A DNA stretch of 64,000 nucleotides, taken from the NCBI RefSeq assembly GCF_046630445.1, contig NC_092336.1, positions 503,269,001 to 503,333,000 on the forward strand, given 5' to 3'. The position numbers were made by a program, and so were the translations under genes. Numbering within the stretch: position 1 is the stretch's first letter; every line of letters starts with the position of its first letter. The notes below the pieces were generated by a model, which was given only the letters and a program-made list of their open reading frames with translations, had not been told where the DNA came from and did not search any database. This document shows, in pieces, positions 12,201 to 27,969 of the stretch. Source of the DNA: Rutidosis leptorrhynchoides. Lineage: Eukaryota; Streptophyta; Magnoliopsida; Asterales; Asteraceae.

Positions 12201-14267
12201 TTTGTTCCTGGTAGTGTAGTACCTATAGTGTTTGGAGAGTATGATTTGCTATCACCGAGTATTTTATCATTTCGGATTTTTGAGATGAAAGCGTTCTGCA
12301 GGGTCTAGGTCACGGATTGATGTTGGGGTAATCACTAAAGAAGGTGGAGATTTGCACTACTTCATAAATGTTGCAGATATTCATCTGTAAGCATACTACC
12401 TTTAGAAATTATGAGAACAATATTCAATTTGTGGTAGTACAAATGATTATCTTAAATAAACTTTCAGGAGTGCAAAAGCAGGTTATCATGCATCTAGATA
12501 CAAAAGATTTGGGAAGTTGTGCTATGTTATTGGTGCTTTGCAAGCCTTTTTTGGGCATCACAACCAGGATCTAAAGATCAGAGTCAGTACTTCGCTTCAC
12601 TTTAATTAATTGTACTTCATTTTCCTTTTTACCCTGCTGGCCTTTGTTCAGTTATGATATGATATCATTTATTTTAGGTTAACGACGGGGAGTGGGAAGT
12701 ATATCCCAAAGTAACAGCTCTCTGCATTGGGAATGGACAATTCTTTGGTGGTGGAATGAGGATAACTCCTAATGCCCACCCTTCAAGTGGAAACTTCGAG
12801 GTGCAATTTAGACTTCGTCTCATATACTTTAGACATGTCAATATGGGCGGGCCTAAAGGGTTGGGTTGACCCACATACACTTTTTTGTTCATATGTTTAA
12901 AGTATTAATATTGAAATGTAAGTTGTGATTACCAGAACAATATTCATTTTGAATAAAATGATGTTGGAAGTTATATTATATGCATTATTAAGGTAGACTT
13001 TGGGCAAGTTACGACCTGTTTGACTTGTTCAACCCATTCCCCATTCAGGCTTGTTTAAATTTTCCCATACCCAAATCGAGTCATTCATAAGTAAATGGAT
13101 TGATATTGCTACCCATATACTTGTGAAAACTTTGCCTGTAATACCTGGATAACTTTAACTCTGCAGTTAATGTTGGTTTTTGTCTCGTATCAGGTGGAGA
13201 CCCTTCAGGATTTTCAATGGTACGACTTCATTCTGAAACTACATAGGCTGTACAGCGGAACTCATTTGTCGGTGGATAATGTCTTGTCAAGAAGGTATTC
13301 ACTCTTTAGAAGTCAGCTTTATCCTCAATTATCATTATCATTATTGTTATTGAAAAGCCCTAGCTTTTGTGAGTGGTATATTTCCCATACTGTCGTGGTC
13401 TAACAAAAGTCTTGATCACACTTCATCAAAATCAAAAATCTAGAACTCCTTAATTTAGGTATCGTCATCTAGTAACAACATATGTATAGCCAGTTATCCT
13501 TTAATTAGAACTGATAACATTTTGTGTCAACAAATTATGATTGATCATTATTTTAATTAATTTATGAATAATTTCTTATCAATATGAAAGCTATTAGACA
13601 AGATAGTTGAAGTGTAGGATTACAGTGTAGGGTCATATTATGTAAATGTAAATTCTGTATATACACCTCTCTTGTATCTGTATTAGACACACAAATAACG
13701 CACATAAGTTATAGTTCAACTATCTTGTCTAATAAAAGCTATAATCAAAATAATAATTTTTCTTTTCTCAACACATTAGGAGGTTCTATATTGTTTTTAG
13801 CTTTTTAAAAATAGAATCTTTTACCCATCTGACCTGCAAGAGATGAATTATTACTCAAATCAACCTTTCAATAAGTAAACAGATTAAAATTGTAACGTCT
13901 AGCTATATGCTGAACCTTTTATTAGGTATGAAAATTTTGATGGATAATTAGATGACTAAGAAAATAATGCAAGTTTCACGAAATGATTAAATGAATTCAG
14001 ATTTACATGGTACATATAGAGGGTGAGCTTGTATAACTTAATATAGCGTTCAAATGAGAACCATAAATTTGATTTTATATTTTTGACTTTACATTGTTGT
14101 AGTTGCTTCTTTTCATTAATATGGTTCCACAATGTAGTGCATTTTCAATCGAAGTAGAGGAGGTTGTGGGAACCAACAGCATTTTTGTTCAATCTGACGG
14201 AGAGCATCTGGGTTTCCTTCCAAGAAAGTTTTCTGTTCTGCCTGCTGTTATCAGCATGATTTGCTGA
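9272..14267 (+). CDS. LCBK2: Sphingoid long-chain base kinase 2-like lipid kinase (12 exons, 352 aa)
   Basis: A diacylglycerol/sphingosine-kinase family enzyme expected to phosphorylate sphingoid long-chain bases with ATP. Exons: 9272-9419, 9510-9586, 10464-10517, 10598-10657, 11803-11880, 12000-12046, 12149-12189, 12302-12386, 12468-12582, 12678-12800, 13194-13294, 14138-14267. All junctions are GT-AG and the 1059-nt sum stays in frame to TGA. The DAGK catalytic domain starts at [12 protein letters not shown] (about residue 43). The nucleotide-binding GGDGT is at 106-110 (D108), the second glycine motif [10 protein letters not shown] at 142-151, and the C-terminal [13 protein letters not shown] matches the Arabidopsis LCBK2 I remember (about 364 aa). 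The Ser/Arg-rich N terminus could be a mitochondrial transit peptide, which is inferred. Intron 4 holds a SINE and intron 11 a perfect MITE. It converges with the MAP kinase gene. Confidence 0.95.
11187..11390 (-). repeat. Au-type SINE in intron 4 of the LCBK2-type gene
   Basis: Read on the minus strand it begins near AGCCGGAGGTCCTCTCGGAA, continues through GGGGAAAGATTGTCTACATA, and ends in a (TTG)n run (plus strand CAACAACAACAACAA at about 11189). This is the layout of the plant Au SINE family as I remember it. It lies antisense to the host gene. No clear target duplication was found. Confidence 0.65.
13594..13732. mobile_element. 139-bp Mutator-like MITE in intron 11 of the LCBK2-type gene
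   Basis: Perfect 18-bp terminal inverted repeats: TTAGACAAGATAGTTGAA at 13594-13611 and its exact complement at 13715-13732. Flanking 9-bp direct repeats are TGAAAGCTA (13585-13593) and TAAAAGCTA (13733-13741), one mismatch. A 9-bp duplication with inverted ends fits a Mutator-like element. It is too short to code for anything. Confidence 0.7.
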
Positions 14268-15504
14268 AAGCCAGTTGTCTATATCGTTTTTATACTGTAA
14301 ACATTGACTCAAGAAGCTTCCCAACATCATTTTTGCTTTAACGTAAGGTGACTATGTTATCCTTGCTGATTCCGAAAAGCAGAACACTGAAATCAATTTC
14401 AAGTTCACGAGTATATTTCATTCGGCTGTTATGTGTAGTAGTATAAGTCTTTCCAATAAGTTACGACTGATTTGTATGTTGGATCAGAGTACGTCACATT
14501 TCGTTCTAATAACGACTACCTTATCAAAATGTGAAAGAATGCTTCTGTTGGTGAAACATAGCAAATACGAGCTCCATTTTCTATGCAACCCGAGTGTTAT
14601 GTTTGGTGTTCTACTTGTAAATTGTTTTCCTTTGGGAAATGAATTATCAAGTACAATTGAAAACCATAGTGTTGAATAATGACCATCCTTTTGTATTGTT
14701 TTGTATTCAGCAAACTGTTTTCTTTCGTTGTACTCTGATGCTATAAATATACAAAATGCAAATTCTTAGTTTCGATGTTCATGTATAGTTCTGAGCTTTC
14801 GCTTGACGAACTTTTCTGCATAAATACGTAGTTATTTATGGCAATTTCTGAATGATGCTGCTATCTATCGGAAATTGCACTACATGGAAATAAACCTACC
14901 ATAAAAAAAATATGCTTACTCAGATAATTAAGCTTTTAGAGACACTGGTTGATCATGTTAACTTTAAAATGCATATTTACTGTGTAACGAGTAATGCTCA
15001 CAACTTTTATTCAACTTGAAACAAGCTCTGCCCATCTTACAACGCTGAAGTTCGATTATACCGTGACATGCAGTATTTTGCTCTGAATTGACAGTTTGAT
15101 ACTGGACTCATGTTTCATGTAACAGGCGCTGTTTCAGATATAACCTCGAAATGGCCTAACGAAAATCATGGATAAACAAGTGATACACAACGCCACACAT
15201 AATATTCAAACATAGCTACCCCTTTCCGACATATAGATTAGTACTTTGTGCATTCAAGGTTGTACATCGCTCTAGATTGGGCTAGCCCAACATTAGAAAA
15301 AGTATACACCAAGTAACTGGAAGTTATAATTTGAGAATAGAAGCAGTGAGGGTTAAACTCTTGCTTCGTCTTCTTAAACCATTTGAATAAACATAAAAAA
15401 GGATCATTAACAAATATACGGGGGTAAAACCGTAATCCCAGGGTCATGTCACAATGTCTAAGTTGTGTACATCACCTAAACACATATACATACATATATA
15501 CACC
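14268..15504. other. Intergenic space between two convergent genes
   Basis: It holds the 3' ends of the LCBK2-type gene (+) and the MAP kinase gene (-). AT-rich, with no ORF that looks real and no repeat that I recognise. Confidence 0.5.
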
Positions 15505-19247
<3,743 letters not shown>

Positions 19248-19529
19248 ATTTGTCAAGTTTTCTCTTAAAAAAAAAAACTATGAAGATTGTAAAAATTGAT
19301 GATTTGAGGTTTGATTGACTAGTGCGAAGACTATGAATGAGAGAAGACTCAAAGAAAGAGACTTTTAAACTACTTGGAAAGATATATGGTTTACCCCCAT
19401 TTTATGTTATTTTACGGAGTATTTATATTTTTATATTTGTATTTGTTTTTATTTTATTTATACAAGTATTATTTATATTTATATTTATATTTATATATTT
19501 ATGTACTCTTTATATATAATTTATATATA

Positions 19530-20178
19530 GGGGCAGGATCAATTGGGAAGTAACCAGAGGAATCAAAAAAAAAAATTGTTTTTTTTTTGGAATTTCTTTT
19601 TTCCGGCATCAAGATCACACGAAAATATGAACATTTAGAAAAGACTCTTCGTGATGAATGTTATTATTTAGGCGGGAAAACGATCGACAAAAAATAACAT
19701 TCAAGATAATATTGTTCGTGAAGAATGTGAACGTTTTTTTTCTTTCATGTTTTGTGAAGTAACATTTAGCCCGATTTCGAGTTTAGGGTTTAGGGTTTGG
19801 TGTTTTGGGTTTGGTGTTTTGAGTTTATTCCATAAATCCAAAACACCAAACCCTAAACCCTAAACTCTAAACCGTTCGTGTTAAAAATTCAATCTAAATT
19901 CTAAATCTAAACCCTAAATCTAAACCCTAAATTTCTAAACCCTAATATTTAAACCATAATAGCTAAAACCTCAACATACGCTCGAAAAACACGATAGTTG
20001 TTATATATTACTTCTTCGAGCGTTTTCCCGCCAAAATAAAAACAATTATCACAAAGTGTATTTATTAAATGTTCATATTTTCATCACATCTATAATGTTC
20101 GTGAACAAAGTTTTTTCAAAAAACGAAAAAAAACAAATTTGTTTCCCCCCGATTGGTTACTTCCCTCTTGATCCTACC

Positions 20179-20235
<57 letters not shown>

Positions 20236-20697
20236 CGTTTAAGGTTTAGATTTAATGTTTAGATTTAGGATGTAGATTGAGGATTTAGATTTGGAGTTTA
20301 GATATTAGGGTTTAGTAATTTAGGGTTTAGATTTAGGATTTAGATTGAGTTTTTAACACGAACGGTTTAGAGTTTAGGGTTTAGGGTTTGGGGTTTTGAG
20401 TTTAGGGACCAAACTCAAAACACCAAACCCTAAACTCTAAACCCTAAACTCTAAATCGGGCTAAATTTTACTTCATAAAACATGGAAGCAAAAAAACATT
20501 AACATTCTTCACGATCAATATTATCTTGAATGTTATTTTTGTCGATCGTTTTCCCGCCTAAATAATAACATTCATCACGAAGTGTCTTTTTTAAATGTTC
20601 ATATTTTCGTGTGATATTAATGCCTGGAAAAAAATTCTAAAAAAAAATAAAATTTGCTTCTCCACGCTTCCCCCCGATTGGTTACTTCACCATTGAT
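19530..20697. mobile_element. Two inverted fold-back elements with telomere-like TTTAGGG words
   Basis: The left end reads GGGGCAGGATCAATTGGGAA. Near 20140-20175 and again at 20670-20697 the sequence ends with complements of GGCAGGATCAA...GAAGTAACCA. The copy at 19530-20178 has long arms that pair with each other (for example AAAATATGAACATTTA at about 19621 with its complement near 20075, and GGCGGGAAAACG with its complement near 20025). The second copy (about 20235-20697) is an inverted, shortened version. Both are full of TTTAGGG/CCCTAAA-like words. A (TA)n run (20180-20234) lies between them and another (20703-20777) follows. They encode nothing and are likely non-autonomous DNA elements of unknown superfamily. 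Confidence 0.6.
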
Positions 20698-20701
20698 CCT
20701 G

Positions 20702-20702
<1 letters not shown>

Positions 20703-20777
<75 letters not shown>
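20703..20777. repeat. (TA)n microsatellite
   Basis: An almost uninterrupted TA dinucleotide run next to the fold-back elements. A similar run lies at 20180-20234. Confidence 0.9.
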
Positions 20778-20778
<1 letters not shown>

Positions 20779-21204
20779 TCCCTTTATCTTTATCTAAATC
20801 ATAAGACCATTTTCATCCCGGCATGAGTTTGTTCCGTTAGTCCTACATGGCCAAGTGTGACGGAAACTGACGGCCCCAAACGCAGCGTCAGTTAGTTGGG
20901 CTCTTGTCCATCAGTCACGAAAGTGACCCATATTGAAGGATCCGTTAGTTTTTGTCCCATCAATCACAATTTTTCATTATATATTTTTTTATTTTAATTA
21001 ACTTTTTTCATCATATTTTCAATCAGATTTTATTACATCACCTTACTCTATATTTAACACAGAAAATTGATATACCTGTTAAAAATTGTTAGACCATTCT
21101 CTATGGATTCATCATAAGTTAGTTACCTGCTCCTATTGATGATGTGGCATTCATTATCCCTATAATGCCATAAGCACCACTTCATTATCCATCCTCATTA
21201 CCCA
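20778..21204. other. Pre-insertion sequence left of the nested retrotransposons
   Basis: No gene seen. The last five bases, ACCCA (21200-21204), are the left copy of the target duplication of the older Ty3/gypsy element. The interrupted sequence resumes after the right copy at 43268-43272. Confidence 0.6.
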
Positions 21205-22527
21205 TGTAACGTCCTCCCAATAGGGTCTGGAAGAAACGTTACTAATATCAAATAAACCAACATATTATAATACGAGAACAATACTAAATGAGAAAATTTA
21301 ACTTTATTGAGTACGCAGCGGAAAATGAAATGTCGTTACAATAATGGAAATAACGATAAAGTAATTGTTCATATGCAGAAGTAATAAATGCGATATCTCT
21401 TGATCCTAAGTCCAAGTAGCATCACATAAGTAGTAAATAAGAAAGCTTGAATCAAACAGCACCTGAGACAAAACATGCTAAAGTGTCAACCAAAAAGGTT
21501 GAGTGAAGTTCATAGGTTTAACAAAAGTAGTTATCGTCGTTTTTAGACCACAAGATTTAGTTGTAAAGTTGATCTCCCGCAGGATCAAAAAGTAGATCTC
21601 GCAGATCCAAAAGTTATGCCAGTGCGTGATACTTAGACTAAACATTCAAGTTTGCCCCATGACAAGTTGTGTCTGTCCTTGTCGGTTTAATTTCATTATC
21701 AAGTAATACAAAGACTTAGTCAAATGTATCGGGGACGTTACTCCCGATAGGCCTACCCCCAATAAATAAGCATGCCGCAGCACTTAAAAATATCACTGTA
21801 GGGACTTAGTCGGACATAGCCGGGTATAGCATAGTTTTAGCAGTTGGTACTTGTGTCTAAATTGTAAATAGTAAAAGCAGCATGTGTCTCACCCCAATAA
21901 ATAAGTTAAATAAGTTTGCTAGCAATAAAGAGTGGGGCTATGAATTCACCTTAGTAAGTAGAGAGAGACTTATTCCTCGGAATAAAGAGTTGAACGAGTG
22001 AGCAGGAAAGTCAACCTATTGACATTTAAGAGTAGTTAAGTGTTTTGTCCATGTTTAAGTTTAAGTATGTGTTTAAGTATAGTTTGTTTTACTAAGTTAC
22101 TATTCCTAGTAAGTTACTATTTTTATAAAGTTTCTATTTTTAGAAAGTTTCTTATTTACTAAGTTTCTATGACTAGAGAGTTTCTACTTTTATCAGTGTT
22201 TTCCATTTTAGGATACTTGCCGTATTAGATAAGCTTCCAATCACCCATTTCCCTTCGAATGGCAAATTTAGATCTAGGGGCTTGAGCCATAGGACCCTTT
22301 AAATCGGAAATCCAAACCCTCTGCCTAGAATCTCATAGAAACCATTCGTCAAGAAAGTTCGAAGATCTATACATCTCTAATACATATCTCAAAATGTTTT
22401 TGTGCTACAATATAAGTAGTAGGTTATAGGTGCTAGTAATAGTAATAGTGTATACATGTTAAGTACTAGTATAAGTAGTATTAGGGTTTAAGGTTTTAAT
22501 ATGTATATGTATATGTATATATAATTC

Positions 22528-22568
<41 letters not shown>

Positions 22569-22728
22569 TACATGTATATATGTATATATAAATCTAGGTG
22601 TGTTTATGTATATACTTATGAATAACAAGTTTATAATATGAATATGAATTAACAAAGATTAAAGTTTATGTAAATAGTTTAGGGTTTATGTTATACCTTT
22701 GAAGATTCAAGATAATTAACAAAGAAAA

Positions 22729-25700
22729 TGTAGTGACCCGAACTTTTCCATGTTTATATATATTAATTGAGATTGATGTTTACATGATTAAATGTTTCCA
22801 ACATGTTAAGCAATCAAACTTGTTAAGACTTGATTAATTGAAATAGGTTTCATATAGACAATTGACCACCCAAGTTGACCGGTGATTCACGAACGTTAAA
22901 ACTTGTAAAAAAAAAACTATATGATGACATATATATGGTTATATATATAGTTAACATGATATTATGATAAGTAAACATATCATTAATTATATTAACAATG
23001 AACTACATATGTAAAAACAAGACTACTAACTTAATGATTTTGAAACGAGACATATATGTAACGTTTATCATTGTAACGACATTTAATGTATATATATCAT
23101 ATTAAGAGATATTCGTACATCATAATATCATGATAATATAATAATTTAAAATCTCTTTTGATATTATAAACATTGGGTTAACAACATTTAACAAGATCGT
23201 TAACCTAAAGGTTTCAAAACAACACTTACATGTAACGACTAACGATGACTTAACGACTCAGTTAAAATGTATATACATGTAGTGTTTTAATATGTATTTA
23301 TACACTTTTGAAAGACTTCAATACACTTATCAAAATACTTCTACTTAACAAAAATGCTTACAATTACATTCTCGTTCAGTTTCATCAACAATTCTACTCG
23401 TATGCACCCGTATTCGTACTCGTACAATACACAGCTTTTAGATGTATGTACTATTGGTATATACACTCCAATGATCAGCTCTTAGCAGCCCATGTGAGTC
23501 ACCTAACACATGTTGGAACCATCATTTGGCAACTAGCATGAAATATCTCATAAGATTACAAAAATATGAGTAATCATTCATGACTTATTTACATGAAAAC
23601 AAAATTACATATCCTTTATATCTAATCCATACACCAACGACCAAAAACACCTACAAACACTTTCATTCTTCAATTTTCTTCATCTAATTGAACTCTCTCA
23701 AGTTCTATCTTCAAGTTCTAAGTGTTCTTCATAAATTCCAAAAGTTCTAGTTTCATAAAATCAAGAATACTTTCAAGTTTGCTAGCTCACTTCCAATCTT
23801 GTAAGGTGATCATCCAACCTCAAGAAATCTTTGTTTCTTACAGTAGGTTATCATTCTAATACAAGGTAATAATCATATTCAAACTTTGGTTCAATTTCTA
23901 TAACTATAACAATCTTATTTCAAGTGATGATCTTACTTGAACTTGTTTTCGTGTCATGATTTTGCTTCAAGAACTTTGAGCCATCCAAGGATCCATTGAA
24001 GCTAGATCCATTTTTCTCTTTTCCAGTAGGTTCATCCAAGGAACTTAAGGTAGTAATGATGTTCATAACATCATTCGATTCATACATATAAAGCTATCTT
24101 ATTCGAAGGTTTAAACTTGTAATCACTAGAACATAGTTTAGTTAATTCTAAACTTGTTCGCAAACAAAAGTTAATCCTTCTAACTTGACTTTTAAAATCA
24201 ACTAAACACATTTTCTATATCTATATGATATGCTAACTTAATGATTTAAAACCTGGAAACACGAAAAACACCGTAAAACCGGATTTACGCCGTCGTAGTA
24301 ACACCGCGGGCTGTTTTGGGTTAGTTAATTAAAAACTATGATAAACTTTGATTTAAAAGTTGTTATTCTGAGAAAATGATTTTTATTATGAACATGATAC
24401 TATATCCAAAAATTATGGTTAAACTCAAAGTGGAAGTATGTTTTCTAAAATGGTCATCTAGACGTCGTTCTTTCGACTGAAATGACTACCTTTACAAAAA
24501 CGACTTGTAACTTATTTTTCCGACTATAAACCTATACTTTTTTTGTTTAGATTCATAAAATAGAGTTCAATATGAAACCATAGCAATTTGATTCACTCAA
24601 AACGGATTTAAAATGAAGAAGTTATGGGTAAAACAAGATTGGATAATTTTTCTCATTTTAGCTACGTGAACATTGGTAACAAATCTATTCCAACCATAAC
24701 TTAATCAACTTGTATTATATATTATGTAATCTTGAGATACCATAGACACGTATACAATGTTTCGACCTATCATGTCGACACATCTATATATATTTCGGAA
24801 CAACCATAGACACTCTATATGTGAATGTTGGAGTTAGCTATACAGGGTTGAGGTTGATTCCAAAATATATATAGTTTGAGTTGTGATCAATACTGAGATA
24901 CGTATACACTGGGTCGTGGATTGATTCAAGATAATATTTATCGATTTATTTCTGTACATCTAACTGTGGACAACTAGTTGTAGGTTACTAACGAGGACAG
25001 CTGACTTAATAAACTTAAAACATCAAAATATATTAAAAGTGTTGTAAATATATTTTGAACATACTTTGATATATATGTATATATTGTTATAGGTTCGTGA
25101 ATCAACCAGTGGCCAAGTCTTACTTCCCGACGAAGTAAAAATCTGTGAAAGTGAGTTATAGTCCCACTTTTAAAATCTAATATTTTTGGGATGAGAATAC
25201 ATGCAGGTTTTATAAATGATTTACAAAATAGACACAAGTACGTGAAACTACATTCTATGGTTGAATTATCGAAATCGAATATGCCCCTTTTTATTAATTC
25301 TGGTAATCTAAGAATTAGGGAACAGACACCCTAATTGACGCGAATCCTAAAGATAGATCTATTGGGCCTAACAAACCCCATCCAAAGTACCGGATGCTTT
25401 AGTACTTCGAAATTTATATCATATCCGAAGGGTGTCCCGGAATGATGGGGATATTCTTATATATGCATCTTGTTATTGTCGGTTACCAGGTGTTCACCAT
25501 ATGAATGATTTTTATCTCTATGTATGGGATGTGTATTGAAATATGAAATCTTGTGGTCTATTGTTACGATTTGATATATATAGGTTAAACCTATAACTCA
25601 CCAACATTTTTGTTGACGTTTAAAGCATGTTTATTCTCAGGTGAATATTAAGAGCTTCCGCTGTTGCATACTAAAATAAGGACAAGATTTGGAGTCCATG

Positions 25701-25984
25701 TCTGTATGATATTGTGTAAAAACTGCATTCAAGAAACTGATTTCGATGTAACATATTTGTATTGTAAACCATTATGTAATGGTCGTGTGTAAACAGGATA
25801 TTTTAGATTATCATTATTTGATAATCTACGTAAAGCTTTTTAAACCTTTATTTATGAAATAAAGGTTATGGTTTGTTTTAAAAATGAATGCAGTCTTTGA
25901 AAAACGTCTCATATAGAGGTCAAAACCTCGCAACGAAATCAATTAATATGGAACGTTTTTAATCAATAAGAACGGGACATTTCA
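22729..25984 (+). repeat. 5' LTR of the young chromovirus
   Basis: It begins TGTAGTGACCCG and ends GGGACATTTCA, 3256 bp, near-identical to 32580-35835. The (+) and (-) short ORFs inside it occur twice because the LTR does and are not genes. Confidence 0.95.
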
Positions 25985-25986
25985 GT

Positions 25987-25998
25987 TGGTATCAGAGC
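25987..25998 (+). other. Primer-binding site of the young chromovirus
   Basis: TGGTATCAGAGC, complementary to the 3' end of initiator Met-tRNA, two bases after the LTR end. Confidence 0.9.
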
Positions 25999-26193
25999 GT
26001 TGGTCTTAGAGAACCAGAAAATTTGCATTAGTGTGTCTTATCGAGTTTGTTAGGATGCATTAGTGAGTCTGGACTTCGACCGTGTTTTCTTTAAAAATGA
26101 TTGTTTAACATTTTTGTTGGAAACTATATATTTTTAACATATGAATATTATGTGATATATTAATCTCTTAACGTGTTTGATATTATGTGATAG

Positions 26194-26808
26194 ATGTCTA
26201 CCTCTAGAACAAGTCCCATTGACTCACCTAATAATAATGAAGAGTCAAATGTAAATTGGAATGATTTATGGACTGATTCACAAGTTCCCGAAGAGGAACC
26301 GGAAGAAGAGTCGGAACCGGAAGAAGAATCGGAACCGGAAGAAGAATCGGAACCGGATGAAGAAATAGAACCGGTGGGGGAAATAATAAAACGGTTAAGT
26401 AAAAGAAAATCCTCAACCAACCGACCAAAGTTAATTATGGTCAATGGTGTTTCCGCCAAGGAAGCAAAATATTGGGAGGATTACCAATTCTCCGATGAAT
26501 CGGATTCCGACGAGAATTCCGATGATGTTATAGAAATTACCCCAACTGAATTTAAAAAGGCAAAAGAAAATAATAAGGGAAAGGGCATAAAAATAGAGAA
26601 ATCTAATTCCAACCCCGATGAACTTTATATGTATCGTCAACCCCCGAAGTCCTTAAGTTGTAACAATGACCCGGGAACCTCTAAACCACCAGGTTTTTCT
26701 AAACCAATGTGGACAACGACGGCTCGTATTAGGGGAACATCATATATCCCTAGAAACTTGGCAAAACGAACCAAAACCGAAGAAGAAGAAACGAGCGAGT
26801 CGGAATAA
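26194..26808 (+). CDS. Acidic Ser/Glu-rich protein (204 aa) carried by the young chromovirus ahead of gag
   Basis: ATG to TAA, unrecognised. Residues about 32-58 are short EEESEPE-type tandem repeats. A basic patch follows (KRLSKRKSS, about 65-73), then a second acidic patch (SDESDSDENSDD, about 98-109), a lysine-rich stretch, and an acidic Ser/Glu tail. Charge patterning of this kind is common in nuclear or chromatin-associated disordered proteins, but no fold or domain is visible. It starts about 200 bases after the primer-binding site and is followed 136 bases later by the F-box ORF, so it would be the first ORF on the genomic RNA. It might be an element-specific accessory protein or captured host sequence. 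Confidence 0.65.
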   Translation: MSTSRTSPIDSPNNNEESNVNWNDLWTDSQVPEEEPEEESEPEEESEPEEESEPDEEIEPVGEIIKRLSKRKSSTNRPKLIMVNGVSAKEAKYWEDYQFSDESDSDENSDDVIEITPTEFKKAKENNKGKGIKIEKSNSNPDELYMYRQPPKSLSCNNDPGTSKPPGFSKPMWTTTARIRGTSYIPRNLAKRTKTEEEETSESE

Positions 26809-26944
26809 GATAGTTGTATTCGTGAGGTGTAATATATGTAATATAGTGTTCTTATGCTTTATGATATATGTAAAAATTGCTTGTATTAATAAGTATTTTT
26901 TTATGAAACTAACTCTTGTCTATTTTACAGTTTAAAAACACAAA

Positions 26945-27628
26945 ATGGATAGACAACCCAATATTTTAAGAGACCTACCCGGAGACATGATTGATGAAAT
27001 CTTGTCTAGAGTCGGCCAGAATTCTTCGGCACAACTATTTAAGGCGAGATCAGTTTGTAAGACATTCGAAGAACGTTCCAAGAATGTCTTGGTTTATAAG
27101 AGACTTTCGTTTGAAAGATGGGGGATATCACATTGGGAAACCCATAAGTTACGATGTGTTTACTTTGACGCATATATTGCGGGGAACCCAAATGCTATTT
27201 TACGCAACGGGTTAAGAAATTATTTTGACTCAATATATCCGAATATTGGACTTCGTGATTTAGAAAAAGCGGCTAACATGCAACATAAAGAAGCATGTTA
27301 TGCTTACGGATTAGTAATGTTCGCTTCTCACCAAAGTGAGAACAAGAACATCGGGCTACAACTATTAAACAAAACGTTTCCACAAGTGACGGAGTCGGTA
27401 ATTGGGGTAAGAAATGAGGTTTTTAGATTATTACGGGACTGTTGGACATTACGTAACCCTCGTCCCTTTGATGACGTTACAACACGCTGTCTTATCAACG
27501 GCCATAACGGTTATGTTGCACAAGACCAAGGATGGGAAGTAGTCCTAGTAAAACCAGAATGCATGACTTGTTTCTGGACGTATGAATTACGTGTCTTTAT
27601 TGCCTTTGCTGAACGACTTGTGTACTAG
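26945..27628 (+). CDS. F-box protein of the At1g67623 type (227 aa) carried inside the young chromovirus
   Basis: ATG to TAG, intact. The F-box is at about residues 8-56 (LRDLPGDMIDEILSRV, then FKARSVCKTFEE and VYKRLSFERW). A region like the SEL1-type repeat of Arabidopsis At1g67623 F-box proteins follows: GNPNAILRNGLRNYF (80-94) and IGLRDLEKAANMQHKEACYA (101-120). The tail has CMTC (206-209). In this family the F-box binds SKP1/ASK to form an SCF ubiquitin ligase and the C-terminal part selects a target; the target here is unknown. It is flanked by the acidic ORF and gag, in the same direction, within the LTRs. A CTAAC word and a pyrimidine-rich run ending in CAG lie just before the ATG (about 26908-26931), so expression from a spliced RNA is conceivable. 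Most likely captured host coding sequence. Confidence 0.8.
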   Translation: MDRQPNILRDLPGDMIDEILSRVGQNSSAQLFKARSVCKTFEERSKNVLVYKRLSFERWGISHWETHKLRCVYFDAYIAGNPNAILRNGLRNYFDSIYPNIGLRDLEKAANMQHKEACYAYGLVMFASHQSENKNIGLQLLNKTFPQVTESVIGVRNEVFRLLRDCWTLRNPRPFDDVTTRCLINGHNGYVAQDQGWEVVLVKPECMTCFWTYELRVFIAFAERLVY

Positions 27629-27969
27629 CTAGAATTGTCTTCACAACTATCTTGTATCAAAGTTATTGTGTGCTATATTTCATGCTTTATGTAAAATAAG
27701 CGGTATTGTAAGTTTGTAAAATATTGTATAAAAGTTTGAACGCGAAATATTATTATAATCAGTTTTTCATATAGAATTGTAGTAGTTGAATTGTATATTA
27801 GCTACTAAGTATGAACTTAACGGGTAGGTACTACCCGAATTTAAACTTATAAAACGCTAATATGAAGAAAAAGCTTTTATAAATGAGTTCATATTATGCT
27901 ACGAAATACTATTAACTACTCTTAATATTCTGTATGATTAACTTGTTCCATTTAACTATTTTGAAGGAA

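Noticed and set aside
19770-19935. Interstitial telomere
   Set aside because: The TTTAGGG words are degenerate and lie within the arms of fold-back elements; a true telomeric array would be regular.
23308-23541. A 77-aa ORF that recurs at 33159-33392, and an 87-aa ORF at 24974-25237 that recurs at 34825-35088
   Set aside because: They lie in the two LTRs of the young element, and the duplication is that of the LTR. No protein features.
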